From Sphingopyxis sp. TUF1 (GTDB lineage: Bacteria; Pseudomonadota; Alphaproteobacteria; Sphingomonadales; Sphingomonadaceae), in assembly GCF_036687315.1 (NCBI RefSeq), contig NZ_CP144683.1, positions 3,356,001 to 3,420,000 of the forward strand: a stretch of DNA of 64,000 bases, written 5' to 3'. The position numbers were made by a program, and so were the translations under genes. Within the stretch, counting starts at the first letter, position 1. The number at the start of each line of letters is the position of its first letter. The notes beneath the pieces were generated by a model that worked only from the letters and a program-made list of their open reading frames with translations, was not told the DNA's origin and ran no database searches. This document shows positions 43,008-53,452 of the stretch, one piece after another.

Positions 43008-43678
43008 CCTCGCCCATCTATCTTGCCATCGACACCCCGCACCTCGACGCCGCGCTGACGCTCGCGCAAAGGGTGCGGCATCATGTCGGCGGACTGAAGC
43101 TGGGGCTCGAATTTTTCTGCGCGAACGGCCATCATGGCGTGCATGAAATGGCGAAACTCGGCCTGCCGATCTTCCTCGACCTGAAACTGCACGATATTCC
43201 GAATACGGTGGCGAAAGCGATCCAGGCACTCCGCCCGCTCGAACCCGCCATCCTGACCGTCCACGCCGCGGGCGGCCGCGCTATGCTCGAAGAAGCAAAG
43301 GCGGTTGCGGGCAAGGACACCAAGGTGATCGCCGTCACCGTGCTCACCAGCCTCGACGCGCCCGATCTCGACGACATCGGCGTGGGCGGTACCCCGCACG
43401 ACCAGGTCGTCCGCCTTGCCGCACTTGCTCGCGAAGCCGGGCTCGACGGTATCGTCTGCTCAGGGCAGGAAGTGAAAGCGGCACGCAAGGCGTGGCCCGG
43501 CGGCTTCTTCGTCGTCCCCGGCGTCCGGCCCGCGAACGGCCGGACCGGCGACCAGAAACGCATCGTCACGCCTGCACAAGCGATGTCCGACGGCGCCTCG
43601 ATCCTCGTCGTCGGCCGCCCGATCAGCCAGTCGGCGGACCCCGATCTTGCCGCGCGCGAGATTGAAGCGACGCTCTGA
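43004..43678 (+). CDS. pyrF: Orotidine 5'-phosphate decarboxylase
   Basis: 224 aa from ATG 43004. The catalytic Lys-Asp pair is in FLDLKLHDIPNT, and phosphate-binding VVPGVRP and VVGRPI motifs are at the C-terminal side of the barrel. Makes UMP from OMP. Translationally coupled to lapA. A repeat (43700-43797) separates it from trpF. Confidence 0.96.
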   Translation: MTSPIYLAIDTPHLDAALTLAQRVRHHVGGLKLGLEFFCANGHHGVHEMAKLGLPIFLDLKLHDIPNTVAKAIQALRPLEPAILTVHAAGGRAMLEEAKAVAGKDTKVIAVTVLTSLDAPDLDDIGVGGTPHDQVVRLAALAREAGLDGIVCSGQEVKAARKAWPGGFFVVPGVRPANGRTGDQKRIVTPAQAMSDGASILVVGRPISQSADPDLAAREIEATL

Positions 43679-43699
43679 TCTACTCGTCCCAACCGCCAT

Positions 43700-43797
43700 C
43701 GTCATTGCGAGGAGCCAAAGGCGACGAAGCAATCTCCAGCTAACGAGATTGCGCTACGCCGATAGCCGGAGATCGCTTCGCTCCGCTCGCAATGACG
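43700..43797. repeat. Palindromic repeat between pyrF and trpF
   Basis: CGTCATTGCGAG (43700-43711) and CTCGCAATGACG (43786-43797) are perfect 12-bp ends, with further pairing around GAAGCAATCTCC and GGAGATCGCTTC. It is a miniature non-coding element with no open frame of interest. Confidence 0.83.
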
Positions 43798-43813
43798 TCG
43801 AATGAGATCAATC

Positions 43814-44443
43814 ATGCCCCCACTCGTCAAAATCTGCGGCCTCTCCACCCCCGAAGGTGTCGATGGCGCCATCCGTCACGGCGCAACGCACATCGGCCTT
43901 GTCCATTACGAGCCCAGCCCACGGCACGTCGACCTCAAAACCGCGGCGGTGCTGCGCAAGCGTGCGGGGTCGCACGTCAAGGTCGCGCTGCTGCTCGTCA
44001 ATGCTTCGCAGCAACTGACCGGCGAGGCGCTCGGCGCGGTGCGCCCCGACATCGTCCAATTCCACGGCAGCGAGACGCCCGAATGGCTCGCGATCGTGAA
44101 ACGGCTGACCCCTGCCGAAATCTGGAAGGCGATCGGGCTGAAGGACGCCGAAACGCTGACCCGGATGCAGAAATATCATGGCATCGCCGACCGCATTCTG
44201 TTCGACGCCCCGGCCGCCGCGATGCCGGGCGGCACGGGCACGCGCTTCGACTGGTCGCTCCTCAAAAATCACCGACATACAATGGATTGGGGCATCGCCG
44301 GCGGTCTGAATCCTGCGAACGTCACGCAGGCGATCGCCGAAACCGGCGCGCCGCTCGTGGATGTCTCGTCGGGCGTCGAAAGCGCGCCGGGCGTCAAGGA
44401 TGTGGACAAGATCGCCGCTTTCCTTAAAGCGGTCGGCAGATGA
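43814..44443 (+). CDS. trpF: Phosphoribosylanthranilate isomerase
   Basis: 209 aa from ATG 43814 (MPPLVKICGLS); ATG 43802 would add four residues. Catalytic Cys8 in KICGL and the C-terminal phosphate-binding WGIAGGLNP. Catalyses the Amadori step of tryptophan synthesis. Lies 90 bp before trpB. Confidence 0.95.
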   Translation: MPPLVKICGLSTPEGVDGAIRHGATHIGLVHYEPSPRHVDLKTAAVLRKRAGSHVKVALLLVNASQQLTGEALGAVRPDIVQFHGSETPEWLAIVKRLTPAEIWKAIGLKDAETLTRMQKYHGIADRILFDAPAAAMPGGTGTRFDWSLLKNHRHTMDWGIAGGLNPANVTQAIAETGAPLVDVSSGVESAPGVKDVDKIAAFLKAVGR

Positions 44444-44532
44444 CCACGCTGCGACCCCTCGTCCTGCGCATCGGGAAACGATGGCGCTGATCGCTTGAGA
44501 CCTGTCTTCAAGTGAATGCCCACCCGTAACCG

Positions 44533-45765
44533 ATGGATATGACGATGACCGACGCCCCCATTCTGCCCAACAGTCTGCGCTCCGGCCCGGACGACCGCGG
44601 CCATTTCGGCCAGTTCGGTGGCCGCTATGTCGCCGAAACGCTGATGCCGCTGATCCTCGACCTCGAACGCCATTATCGCGCCGCGCAGGCCGACCCCGCG
44701 TTCAAGACCGAGTTCGATTACCTGCTCAAAAACTATGTCGGCCGCCCCAGTCCGCTGTGGCTGGCACAGCGGCTGACCGATGACCTCGGCGGCGCGAAGA
44801 TTTATCTGAAGCGCGAGGATCTGAACCACACCGGCGCGCACAAGATCAACAATTGCATCGGCCAGATCCTGCTCGCGAAGCGGATGGGCAAGACCAAGAT
44901 CATCGCCGAGACCGGCGCGGGCCAGCATGGCGTCGCGACCGCGACCGTCGCGGCGCTGTTCGGCCTGCCCTGCACCATCTTCATGGGCGCGGTCGATGTT
45001 GCGCGGCAACAGCCGAATGTGTTCCGCATGAAGCTGCTCGGCGCAGAAGTCGTCGCGGTCGAGAGTGGCGCCAAGACGCTGAAGGACGCGATGAACGAGG
45101 CGCTGCGCCACTGGGTCGCCAACATCCACGACACCTTCTACATCATCGGCACCGTCGCCGGGCCGCACCCCTATCCGCAGCTTGTGCGCGATTTCCAGTC
45201 GGTGATCGGCGATGAAGCGAAGGCGCAGATCCTGGAAGCCGAGGGCCGCCTGCCCGACATGCTGATCGCCCCCGTCGGCGGCGGATCGAACGCGATCGGC
45301 CTGTTCCATCCCTTCCTCGATGACACGGACGTCGAGATCGTCGGCGTCGAAGCCGCGGGTGAAGGCCTCGATGGCAAGCACGCCGCGAGCCTCGCGGGCG
45401 GCAAGCCCGGCATCCTCCACGGCAACAAGACCTATTTGCTGCAGGACGAGGACGGCCAGATCACCGAGGCGCACAGCATCTCGGCGGGCCTCGACTATCC
45501 GGGGATCGGCCCCGAACACAGCTGGCTCTACGACATCGGCCGCGTCCGCTACGAATCCGTCACCGATGACGAGGCGCTGGCGAGCTTCCAGAAGCTGACG
45601 AAGCTGGAAGGCATCATCCCCGCGCTCGAAAGCGCGCACGCGATCGCGGCGGCGGAGAAGATCGCGCCTACGCTGGGCAAGGACAAGATCATCATCGTCA
45701 ATTGTTCGGGCCGGGGGGACAAGGATATTTTCACCGTGGCCGAGGCGCTGGGGGTGAAGCTGTGA
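44533..45765 (+). CDS. trpB: Tryptophan synthase beta chain
   Basis: 410 aa. PLP lysine K104 in [11 protein letters not shown], catalytic glutamate in AETGAGQHG, and the phosphate-binding VGGGSNAIG. Joins indole (from TrpA) to serine. ATG 44533 (MDMTMTD). Unlike the tightly coupled trpBA of many bacteria, 199 bp of repeat separate it from trpA. Confidence 0.97.
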   Translation: MDMTMTDAPILPNSLRSGPDDRGHFGQFGGRYVAETLMPLILDLERHYRAAQADPAFKTEFDYLLKNYVGRPSPLWLAQRLTDDLGGAKIYLKREDLNHTGAHKINNCIGQILLAKRMGKTKIIAETGAGQHGVATATVAALFGLPCTIFMGAVDVARQQPNVFRMKLLGAEVVAVESGAKTLKDAMNEALRHWVANIHDTFYIIGTVAGPHPYPQLVRDFQSVIGDEAKAQILEAEGRLPDMLIAPVGGGSNAIGLFHPFLDDTDVEIVGVEAAGEGLDGKHAASLAGGKPGILHGNKTYLLQDEDGQITEAHSISAGLDYPGIGPEHSWLYDIGRVRYESVTDDEALASFQKLTKLEGIIPALESAHAIAAAEKIAPTLGKDKIIIVNCSGRGDKDIFTVAEALGVKL

Positions 45766-45778
45766 GCGCCCATGCAAA

Positions 45779-45961
45779 CCCTTCTCCCTTGAGGGGAGAA
45801 GGATACGAAACCTTGGCGGCGCAGCCGCCTAGGCGCAGTTGGATGAGTGTGAGCGAGCCTTTGGCTCGCGCGATCGCGCAGCGATCGCATACCCCTCACC
45901 CAGCTACGACTAGCGAGCAAGCTCGCAAGTCTTCGCACCCCTCTCCCCCAAGGGGAGAGGG
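45779..45961. repeat. Compound palindromic repeat between trpB and trpA
   Basis: Outer arms CCTTCTCCCTTGAGGGGAGAAGG (near 45779-45801) and CCCTCTCCCCCAAGGGGAGAGGG (near 45939-45961) are each palindromic; smaller hairpins lie between (GGCGGCGCAGCCGCC, GCGAGCCTTTGGCTCGC, GCGATCGCGCAGCGATCGC, GCGAGCAAGCTCGC). The right end supplies AGGGGAGAGG, the only visible Shine-Dalgarno sequence for trpA. No protein is encoded. Confidence 0.83.
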
Positions 45962-45964
45962 AAA

Positions 45965-46755
45965 ATGAGCACCCGCTTCGCCACCACCTTCGCCAAACCC
46001 CGCCCCGCCCTCGTCGCCTTCATCACCGCGGGTGACGGCGACACCGCCGCGAACCTCGATGCACTCGTCGCGGGGGGCGCCGATGTGATCGAGCTGGGTA
46101 TGCCCTTTACCGATCCGATGGCCGACGGCCCCGCGATCCAGCAGGCGAACCTGCGCAGCCTCGCCAAGGGCACGACCACCGCGGACATCTTCGCCATCGC
46201 GACGGCGTTCCGGCAGCGCCACGCCGACACGCCGCTTGTCCTGATGGGCTATGCCAATCCGATGACGATCCGCGGCGGTGACTGGTTCGCGGCCGAATGC
46301 GCGCGTGTCGGCGTCGACGGCGTCATCTGCGTCGATGTTCCCGCCGAGGAAGACCACGAACTCGGCCCCGCGCTCCGCGCCGCGGGAGTCGACCTCATCC
46401 GCCTCGCGACGCCGACGACCGACACCGCGCGGCTGCCCGCCGTGCTCGATGGCGCGGGCGGCTTCCTCTATTATGTCTCGGTCGCCGGGATCACCGGACA
46501 GCAACAGGCCGCACAGGCGAGCATCGACGAGGCCGTCGCGCGCCTCAAGGCCGCCACCGATCTGCCCGTCGCGGTCGGCTTCGGCGTCCGCACCCCCGAA
46601 CAGGCCGCGCAGATCGCGCGCGTCGCCGACGGCGTCGTTGTCGGATCGGCCTTCATCGACATCATCGCCGAGCATGGCGACGCCGCGGCGCCGCATGTCG
46701 AGGCTTTCACCCGCACCCTCGCCGATGCTATTCATAGCGCCAAGGAGATCGCCGC

Positions 46756-46759
<4 letters not shown>
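45965..46759 (+). CDS. trpA: Tryptophan synthase alpha chain
   Basis: 264 aa. Catalytic residues E43 (VIELGMPF) and D54 (PMADGPAIQ) match E49 and D60 of Salmonella TrpA. Releases indole from indole-glycerol phosphate. ATG 45965 follows a purine-rich sequence from the repeat; the stop overlaps accD by 4 bp. Confidence 0.97.
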
Positions 46760-47607
<848 letters not shown>

Positions 47608-47629
47608 TCCCAAGGTGCTCCCTTTATTG

Positions 47630-47718
47630 CCGTTCGTGCTGAGCCTGTCGAAGCACCGTTCTTTCTTCCGACGGTTCGAGAAGGAAGAACGGCCCTTCGA
47701 CAAGCTCAGGGCGAACGG
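47630..47718. repeat. Palindromic repeat between accD and folC (same family as 331-413)
   Basis: CCGTTCG-CTGAGCCTGTCGAAG (47630-47653) faces CTTCGACAAGCTCAGGGCGAACGG (47695-47718), with inner CCGTTCTT/GAACGG pairing. It is the reverse-complement partner of the copy in the E2 gene. Confidence 0.85.
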
Positions 47719-47743
47719 TGTTTGGATTGGCTGAATCACTCTC

Positions 47744-49081
47744 ATGCCCGACCACGCGCACAGCACCGATCCCGCCGTTCAGGCCCAGCTCGATCGCCTC
47801 ACCGCGCTGTCGCCCGGCCGCGACATTCTTGGCCTCGACCGCATCGCCGAACTGTGCCGCCGCCTCGGTGATCCGCAGCACCGCTTGCCGCCCGTCTTCC
47901 ACGTCGCAGGAACCAACGGCAAGGGTTCGACCTGCGCCTTCCTGCGCGCGGCGATCGAGGCGCAGGGCCTGACCGCGCATGTTTATTCGAGCCCGCATCT
48001 CGTCCGTTTCAACGAGCGTATCCGCCTTGCCGGGACATTAATCGATGACGCGCTGCTTGCCGCGCTGCTCGCCGAAGTCCTCAACGTAGCGCACGACCTG
48101 CAAGCGAGCTTTTTCGAGGTGACGACTGCCGCGGCCTTCCTCGCCTTTGCGCGCATTCCCGCCGACGCCTGCATCGTCGAGGTGGGGCTTGGCGGACGGC
48201 TCGACGCAACGAACATCATCGCCGCGCCTACTGCCTGCGGCATCGCCTCGCTCGGCATCGACCATGAGGCGTTCCTGCTCGCGCCCGAGGCCGATGTGCC
48301 CGCGCCGCCGCACGACCGCATCGCCTTTGAAAAGGCCGGGATCGTCAAAGCCGGCGCGCCGCTGGTGACGCAGGCCTATCCGGCGTCGATGCGCGCGGTG
48401 ATCGCCGCGCGCGCCGCGGCGGTCGGCGCGCCGCTCGTCGATCGCGGTGCGGCGTGGGACGCCAATATCGCCGACGGCCGCCTCGCCTATTGCGATACGC
48501 ACGGCACGCTCGACCTGCCGCTGCCCACGATGGCGGGCGCGCATCAGACTGACAATGCTGCGCTCGCGGTGGCGATGATTCGTCATCAGCAGGCAATCGA
48601 TATTGACCCTGATGCGCTCGCCGCGGCCATGACGCGCGCCGCCTGGCCCGCGCGAATGCAGCGGCTCGGCGCCGGGCCGCTAACCGCCCTACTTTCGCCG
48701 TCCACGACGGTCTGGCTCGACGGCGGTCACAACCCCGATGCGGGCGTCGCGCTTTCGCGCGCGCTGAAAGGCGTGGCACCGCTCCACATCGTCTGCGGCC
48801 TGCTCGCCAACAAGGACGCAATGGGGTTCCTGCGCCCATTTGCGGACAAAATCGCCTCGTTTAGCGCGGTGCCGATCCCCGGCCATGAGCATCATGATCC
48901 CAAAGACCTGTGCCACTGGGTGCAGAGCGATCTAGGCATCATCGATGCACAGCCGTGCGACAATGTGGCGGCGGCGCTCCACCACATAAGGCAGCATCGT
49001 CAGGCCGGCGACGTCCTGATTTGCGGTTCGCTCTATCTTGCGGGCGACGTCCTGCGCCGTAACGGCGAGCTGCCGGGCTAG
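47744..49081 (+). CDS. folC: Folylpolyglutamate synthase / dihydrofolate synthase
   Basis: 445 aa. ATP-binding P-loop HVAGTNGKGST (residues ~53-63), the SSPHLVRFNERI folate-binding helix, and VEVGLGGRLDATN. Adds glutamates to folates and makes dihydrofolate. Last gene of the lapA-pyrF-trp-acc cluster. ATG 47744. Confidence 0.95.
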   Translation: MPDHAHSTDPAVQAQLDRLTALSPGRDILGLDRIAELCRRLGDPQHRLPPVFHVAGTNGKGSTCAFLRAAIEAQGLTAHVYSSPHLVRFNERIRLAGTLIDDALLAALLAEVLNVAHDLQASFFEVTTAAAFLAFARIPADACIVEVGLGGRLDATNIIAAPTACGIASLGIDHEAFLLAPEADVPAPPHDRIAFEKAGIVKAGAPLVTQAYPASMRAVIAARAAAVGAPLVDRGAAWDANIADGRLAYCDTHGTLDLPLPTMAGAHQTDNAALAVAMIRHQQAIDIDPDALAAAMTRAAWPARMQRLGAGPLTALLSPSTTVWLDGGHNPDAGVALSRALKGVAPLHIVCGLLANKDAMGFLRPFADKIASFSAVPIPGHEHHDPKDLCHWVQSDLGIIDAQPCDNVAAALHHIRQHRQAGDVLICGSLYLAGDVLRRNGELPG

Positions 49082-49090
49082 GTGCTGGCC

Positions 49091-50647
49091 CTAGGCGGTG
49101 GGTGCGGGCTTGCCGGTCCAGGCGAGGATCGCCCCGATCGCAAAAGCCGTAATCGACGACAGCATGATATAGCTCGCCAGTTCCAGCTGCTGTGCCATCA
49201 AAGCCCCGACCAGCCCCGCGACGATCAGCACGAAACCGGCAATCCGCATTGCCCCAACCGGTTGTCGCAGCTTCTGTTCGTCGACCGTTTCGGCCTGACG
49301 GACGCCTTCGACGACATAGCCCTTGCTCCAGAGCAGCCACAGCAGCAGCATGCCCGGGATCGCCGCGACGACGGTGAAGCCCCAAAAGATCACCCAGCCG
49401 AAGTTTTCGGCCACAATCCCTGCCGGTCCCGCCATAAATGTGCGCCCGACCCCGGCGAAGGACGACAGCAGCGCAAACTGCGTCGCGGTGTAGGCGATGT
49501 TCGATAAACCGGACAAATAGGTGGCGAAGACGGTCAGCCCGATCCCGCTTGTCACATTCTCGGTGACGATCGCGGCGACCATCATCCAGTAATTGTTGCC
49601 CGTCGCGGCGAGGATCATGAACATGACGTTCGAGAACATCATCATGAAGCCTGAAATCACCAGCGCGCGTCCCATTCCCAGCCACAGCAGGAACGGAGCA
49701 CCGAGCGCCGACCCGACGATGAGCGCGCCAAAGCCCCACAGCTTGTTCGCCGAAATATAATCGAGATCGGCGAAGCCAAGATCGACGATCATCGGCCCCA
49801 GCATCGCCTGCCCCATCGCGTCGCCGACCTTGTACACGAGCACGAAGCCAAGGATCAGGAAGGCGCCATGGCGGCTCAGAAACTCGCGGAACGGATTGAC
49901 CACCGCTTCGGCTAGCCACTGACCCGCCTTCATTCCCGAAGCGTCGGCGAAACGGTCGACGAACTTGCCCGGGCCAGCCCATAACGCGCCCAGAATCGCC
50001 GGGACGATGCAGAATCCGGTCATCGCATAGGCGGTCGCCCAGCCCAGACCGAGCCCTTCGTTCGAGGCAAAATAGATCGTCCCGGCGCCCGCGATCAGAT
50101 TGCCGGTGCGATAACCGAACTGGTTGGTCGCGATGCCATGCGCAAACTCCTCCTCCTCGAGGATTTCGATGCGATAGGCGTCGATGACGATGTCCTGCGT
50201 TGCCGACAGAAAGGCGGTGATCAGCGCCCACACCGCGAACTGGCCGATGTCACCGGGCTGCGGGTTGCTGGCACCCAATTGCCAGATCGAGATGAACAGC
50301 AACGCCTGAATGAAAAACAGCCACCCGCGCCGCTGGCCAAAGGTTTTGGTCAAAAACGGAATGGGCAGCTTGTCGACCAGTGGCGCCCACAGGAATTTGA
50401 TCGTGTACGGAATGCCCAGCGCCACGGCGAAGCCGATCGTTGCGGTATCGATGCCGACCTTCGCCAGCCAGAATGTCATGGTTGCGATCAGCAACGTCAG
50501 CGGAAATCCGCTGGAAATGCCGAGCAGGAAGGTCACCATCGGGTTCTTGCGCAGATACGGGCGAAAGGCCGGAACCGACAGGGCGACGATCACCAGCCCA
50601 CCCAGCACCGCGACAAAAATCAAAAACCGGATCAGATCAACCGACAT
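49091..50647 (-). CDS. ampG: AmpG-like muropeptide permease (MFS)
   Basis: 518 aa from ATG 50647 (MSVDLIRFL); the longer ATG at 50665 is less likely. Twelve or more membrane segments with the AmpG stretches FLLGISSGFPLTLLIATMTFWL, VDKLPIPFLTKTFGQRRGW and ALITAFLSATQDIVIDAYRIEIL. AmpG carries anhydromuropeptides into the cytoplasm for recycling and controls AmpR-dependent beta-lactamase induction where present. Convergent with folC, 9 bp apart. Confidence 0.92.
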   Translation of the reverse strand: MSVDLIRFLIFVAVLGGLVIVALSVPAFRPYLRKNPMVTFLLGISSGFPLTLLIATMTFWLAKVGIDTATIGFAVALGIPYTIKFLWAPLVDKLPIPFLTKTFGQRRGWLFFIQALLFISIWQLGASNPQPGDIGQFAVWALITAFLSATQDIVIDAYRIEILEEEEFAHGIATNQFGYRTGNLIAGAGTIYFASNEGLGLGWATAYAMTGFCIVPAILGALWAGPGKFVDRFADASGMKAGQWLAEAVVNPFREFLSRHGAFLILGFVLVYKVGDAMGQAMLGPMIVDLGFADLDYISANKLWGFGALIVGSALGAPFLLWLGMGRALVISGFMMMFSNVMFMILAATGNNYWMMVAAIVTENVTSGIGLTVFATYLSGLSNIAYTATQFALLSSFAGVGRTFMAGPAGIVAENFGWVIFWGFTVVAAIPGMLLLWLLWSKGYVVEGVRQAETVDEQKLRQPVGAMRIAGFVLIVAGLVGALMAQQLELASYIMLSSITAFAIGAILAWTGKPAPTA

Positions 50648-50751
50648 GCTTTCGCTCCCCCGCATCCTCTTTCCGGGATGCCATCACGCTGACCAATTGG
50701 CCTAAAGCGTCGCGGGCAAATTGGAAGCGGCGATTTTTCGGCTGGTCGCGC

Positions 50752-51189
50752 TCAGGCGGCTTCGGGCCGCCAATAGGTGACGAGCCCGCTGACCTTGCGC
50801 GGCATTTTGTTCTGGCAGATCATTGTCTCCAGCGCTTTCAGCGCGGCCACCAGCGCCGAAGGGGTGTGCGGCTTGTCGAGGCAGGCCATGGCGATGTCGC
50901 TCGCGTCTTCCGGGCATTGGCCGGTGACAAGCAGGACCGCGATGCCGCGATCGCGCGCCAGCCGCGCAACCTCGCGGCCGGTCATATCGCCCGCCAGCCC
51001 CAAATCGAGGACCAGCGCGTCGACCTGTTCGGCGGCCATCACCGCCACTGCGGCTTCGCCCGAATCGACCGTCGCGACAATCTCGTAACCGCTGTGCTTC
51101 AACGTATATTCGTTGTCGAACGCCGTCAGCGGGTCATCCTCGATGACCAGCAACCGCTTGATGCAGGAAGGACGCGGACCGAAGAGCAT
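50752..51189 (-). CDS. Receiver-domain-only response regulator
   Basis: 145 aa, CheY-like fold. Acidic pair IEDDP (residues 17-19), phospho-acceptor D62 in VLDLGLAGD, Thr in LVTG and K106 in CLDKPH. No output domain; a short C-terminal tail (MPRKVSGLVTYWRPEAA) follows. No kinase gene is near. Might act as a phosphate sink or phospho-transfer partner. The 155-bp region upstream is shared with rluB. Confidence 0.85.
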   Translation of the reverse strand: MLFGPRPSCIKRLLVIEDDPLTAFDNEYTLKHSGYEIVATVDSGEAAVAVMAAEQVDALVLDLGLAGDMTGREVARLARDRGIAVLLVTGQCPEDASDIAMACLDKPHTPSALVAALKALETMICQNKMPRKVSGLVTYWRPEAA

Positions 51190-51344
51190 GAGATCTCCCT
51201 TTCAATGCGCCATGGCTCGCTCCGCGCCGTCCTGCAATATCGCTTCTGCTTGCCATCGACGAAGCGACACTTTTCCGGCTATGAGCGTGGCCACGACGCC
51301 ACAGTATTTTCCCGAATAACGACAAGAAAGCCGCATCCGTTCCG

Positions 51345-52199
51345 ATGACGACCCGCCGCCCGCCCCGCTCCGCCCCGCGCCCCGGCGCCGATCGCGCCGC
51401 CCCCACCGGTCCGCGTGGACGCCGCGCCGCGCGCGGCGACGCGCCGCCACGCAAACTTCCCGCCGAAACCGAACGCGAGGACGGGCCGCAGCGCATCGCC
51501 AAGCTGCTCGCGCGCGCCGGCGTCGGCTCGCGCCGCGACGTCGAACGCATGATTGAGGAAGGCCGCGTCGCGCTGAATGGCGAAGTGGTTGCGCAGCCCG
51601 CACCGCTTCTCGCCTCGCTCGAAGGGCTGACGGTCGACGGCAATCCGGTCGCCAAACCCGTCTCGACGCGCCTCTATCGCTTCCACAAGCCTGCCGGCTG
51701 CCTGACTGCCGCGCGCGATCCCAAGGGGCGCAAGACGATCTACGATCTGTTGCCCAAGGGGCTGCCGCGGCTGATGCCGGTCGGCCGCCTCGACTATAAT
51801 ACCGAAGGGCTGCTGCTGCTCACCAACGATGGCGAATTCAAGCGCCAGCTCGAACTGCCCGCAAGCGGGGTCGAGCGCACCTATCGCGCGCGCGCCTTTG
51901 GCGACATCAGCCAGGCGCAGCTCGAGGAGCTGGTGCTCGGGATCGAGATCGACGGCATCCGTTATGGCAAGATCGACGCGAACCTCGAACGCCGCACCGG
52001 GCGCAACCAGTGGATCGAAATGACGCTGACCGAGGGCAAGAACCGCGAAGTCCGCCGCGTGCTCGAACATCTGGGGCTTCAGGTCAGCCGCCTGATCCGC
52101 ACCCGCTATGGCGAATTCACCCTCGCCGGGCTCGACATGGGCGCGGTCGAGGTCGTGCCGCGCGACGAATTGTTCAAATTCCGGCGGCACCTCGGCTGA
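51345..52199 (+). CDS. rluB: Pseudouridine synthase, RsuA/RluB/E/F family
   Basis: 284 aa. An Arg/Pro-rich N-terminal tail (~1-45), an S4 RNA-binding domain (QRIAKLLARAGVGSRRDVERMI), and the synthase domain with catalytic Asp in GRLDYNTEGLLLLTNDG. Most like RluB, which makes pseudouridine at position 2605 of 23S rRNA, though RluE/RluF cannot be excluded. ATGA overlap with rsmD. Confidence 0.92.
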   Translation: MTTRRPPRSAPRPGADRAAPTGPRGRRAARGDAPPRKLPAETEREDGPQRIAKLLARAGVGSRRDVERMIEEGRVALNGEVVAQPAPLLASLEGLTVDGNPVAKPVSTRLYRFHKPAGCLTAARDPKGRKTIYDLLPKGLPRLMPVGRLDYNTEGLLLLTNDGEFKRQLELPASGVERTYRARAFGDISQAQLEELVLGIEIDGIRYGKIDANLERRTGRNQWIEMTLTEGKNREVRRVLEHLGLQVSRLIRTRYGEFTLAGLDMGAVEVVPRDELFKFRRHLG

Positions 52200-52741
52200 T
52201 GCGCGTGATCGCCGGCGAATGGCGCGGCCGCAAGCTGCTCGCGCCCAAAAACGACGCCACTCGCCCGACCGCCGACCGCACGCGCGAAACGCTCTTCTCG
52301 ATGCTCGCGAGCCGCCTCGGCAGCTTCGAGGGGCTTTATGTCGCCGACCTGTTCGCCGGATCGGGCGCGCTGGGGATCGAGGCTTTGTCGCGCGGCGCCG
52401 AGCAGTGCCTGTTCGCCGAACAGGATCGCGATGCACTCGACGCGCTCCGCAAAAATCTCGCCGCGCTCGGCGCAACGCCGCGCGCCGATGTCCGCGCCGG
52501 GTCGGTGCTTGCGCTCGGCCCCGCACGGCGAGCCTATGATCTGCTTCTAATCGATGCGCCCTACGCCACCGGCGCAGGCAGCGTCGCGCTCGACAAGCTC
52601 GCCCGCCTTGGCTGGATCGCCCCCGACAGCTGGATTTCGATCGAGACCGGCGAGCGCGAGATGGTCGAGGTCGCGGGCTTCGAGATCGACGCCGAACGCA
52701 AGGTCGGCAAGGCGAAGCTGACGCTGCTGCGCCCGGCTTAG
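52199..52741 (+). CDS. rsmD: 16S rRNA (guanine966-N2)-methyltransferase
   Basis: 180 aa. SAM-binding motif I DLFAGSGALGIEALSRGA, and catalytic motif IV LIDAPYATG, a variant of the family's DPPY. Starts at 52199 overlapping rluB's stop by one base, so the two rRNA-modification genes are coupled. Convergent with rlpA, overlapping by 4 bp. Confidence 0.94.
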   Translation: MRVIAGEWRGRKLLAPKNDATRPTADRTRETLFSMLASRLGSFEGLYVADLFAGSGALGIEALSRGAEQCLFAEQDRDALDALRKNLAALGATPRADVRAGSVLALGPARRAYDLLLIDAPYATGAGSVALDKLARLGWIAPDSWISIETGEREMVEVAGFEIDAERKVGKAKLTLLRPA

Positions 52742-53274
52742 CGCAGCCGCGCGCGCAGCCGCTGCAATTCGTCCGCAGGCACCGGCGCCAGCGCTGCCGC
52801 AGCCTTGCCTTCGCGCAACCGCTTGCGGTCCTGTTCGGACGGTTCGACGCGGCGCACGCGGACCGGCGCATGACCCTGCGCGCGCATCCCCAGCGCCTCG
52901 GCGGCGCCGCGCGACAGGTCGATGATCCGCCCGGCAGCAAAAGGGCCGCGATCGTTGACGCGCACGATGATCCGCCGGCCGGTATCGAGCGCGGTCACCT
53001 CGACATAGGTCGGTAGCGGCAGCGTGGTGTGCGCCGCGGTGATCCAGCCGGGCCGAAATTTCTCGCCATTGGCGGTCCGGTTGCCGGATTCGCTGCCGTA
53101 CCAGCTCGCATAGCCAACAGCGTCATAAGCGGGCGCCGCGGCTGGGACATAGGTGGTGCCGCGGATCGTATAAGCCGGGCCGATGCGGACGGGTGTGTCG
53201 GCGACCGGACGATAATTGCCCCCCGCGCAGGCCGAAAGCGCCAGAAGCACAAGCATCGTTCCGGCCAGTTTCAT
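52738..53274 (-). CDS. rlpA: RlpA-family septal ring lytic transglycosylase
   Basis: 178 aa from ATG 53274 (MKLAGTMLVLLALSAC); ATGs at 53280 and 53292 are possible. Lipobox LSAC predicts a lipoprotein. Double-psi beta-barrel of RlpA with YASWYGSESGNRTANGE, AHTTLPL, VRVNDRGPF and IIDLSRGAAEALG. RlpA cuts denuded glycan at septa in Pseudomonas. No SPOR domain: the C-terminal part is a basic tail. It is alone on the minus strand. Confidence 0.9.
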   Translation of the reverse strand: MKLAGTMLVLLALSACAGGNYRPVADTPVRIGPAYTIRGTTYVPAAAPAYDAVGYASWYGSESGNRTANGEKFRPGWITAAHTTLPLPTYVEVTALDTGRRIIVRVNDRGPFAAGRIIDLSRGAAEALGMRAQGHAPVRVRRVEPSEQDRKRLREGKAAAALAPVPADELQRLRARLR

Positions 53275-53452
53275 GGACATAATTTGCTGCATCGAATGAT
53301 CGTAGAACGCAGGAATGCGGAGTTAAAGCCCCCACGGCCGGACCGCAACGGCATATCGACGGCCTCGCACCCCCGCTCGGGCAAAGCGCGGCCACAATCG
53401 GCAACCCAGGTTCCGATGGCGAAAAACACGCCCGCGCATTACACCCGCGCGC

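Noticed and set aside
44444..44532. Tryptophan attenuator before trpB
   Set aside because: No leader peptide with tandem Trp codons and no alternate hairpins followed by a T-run.
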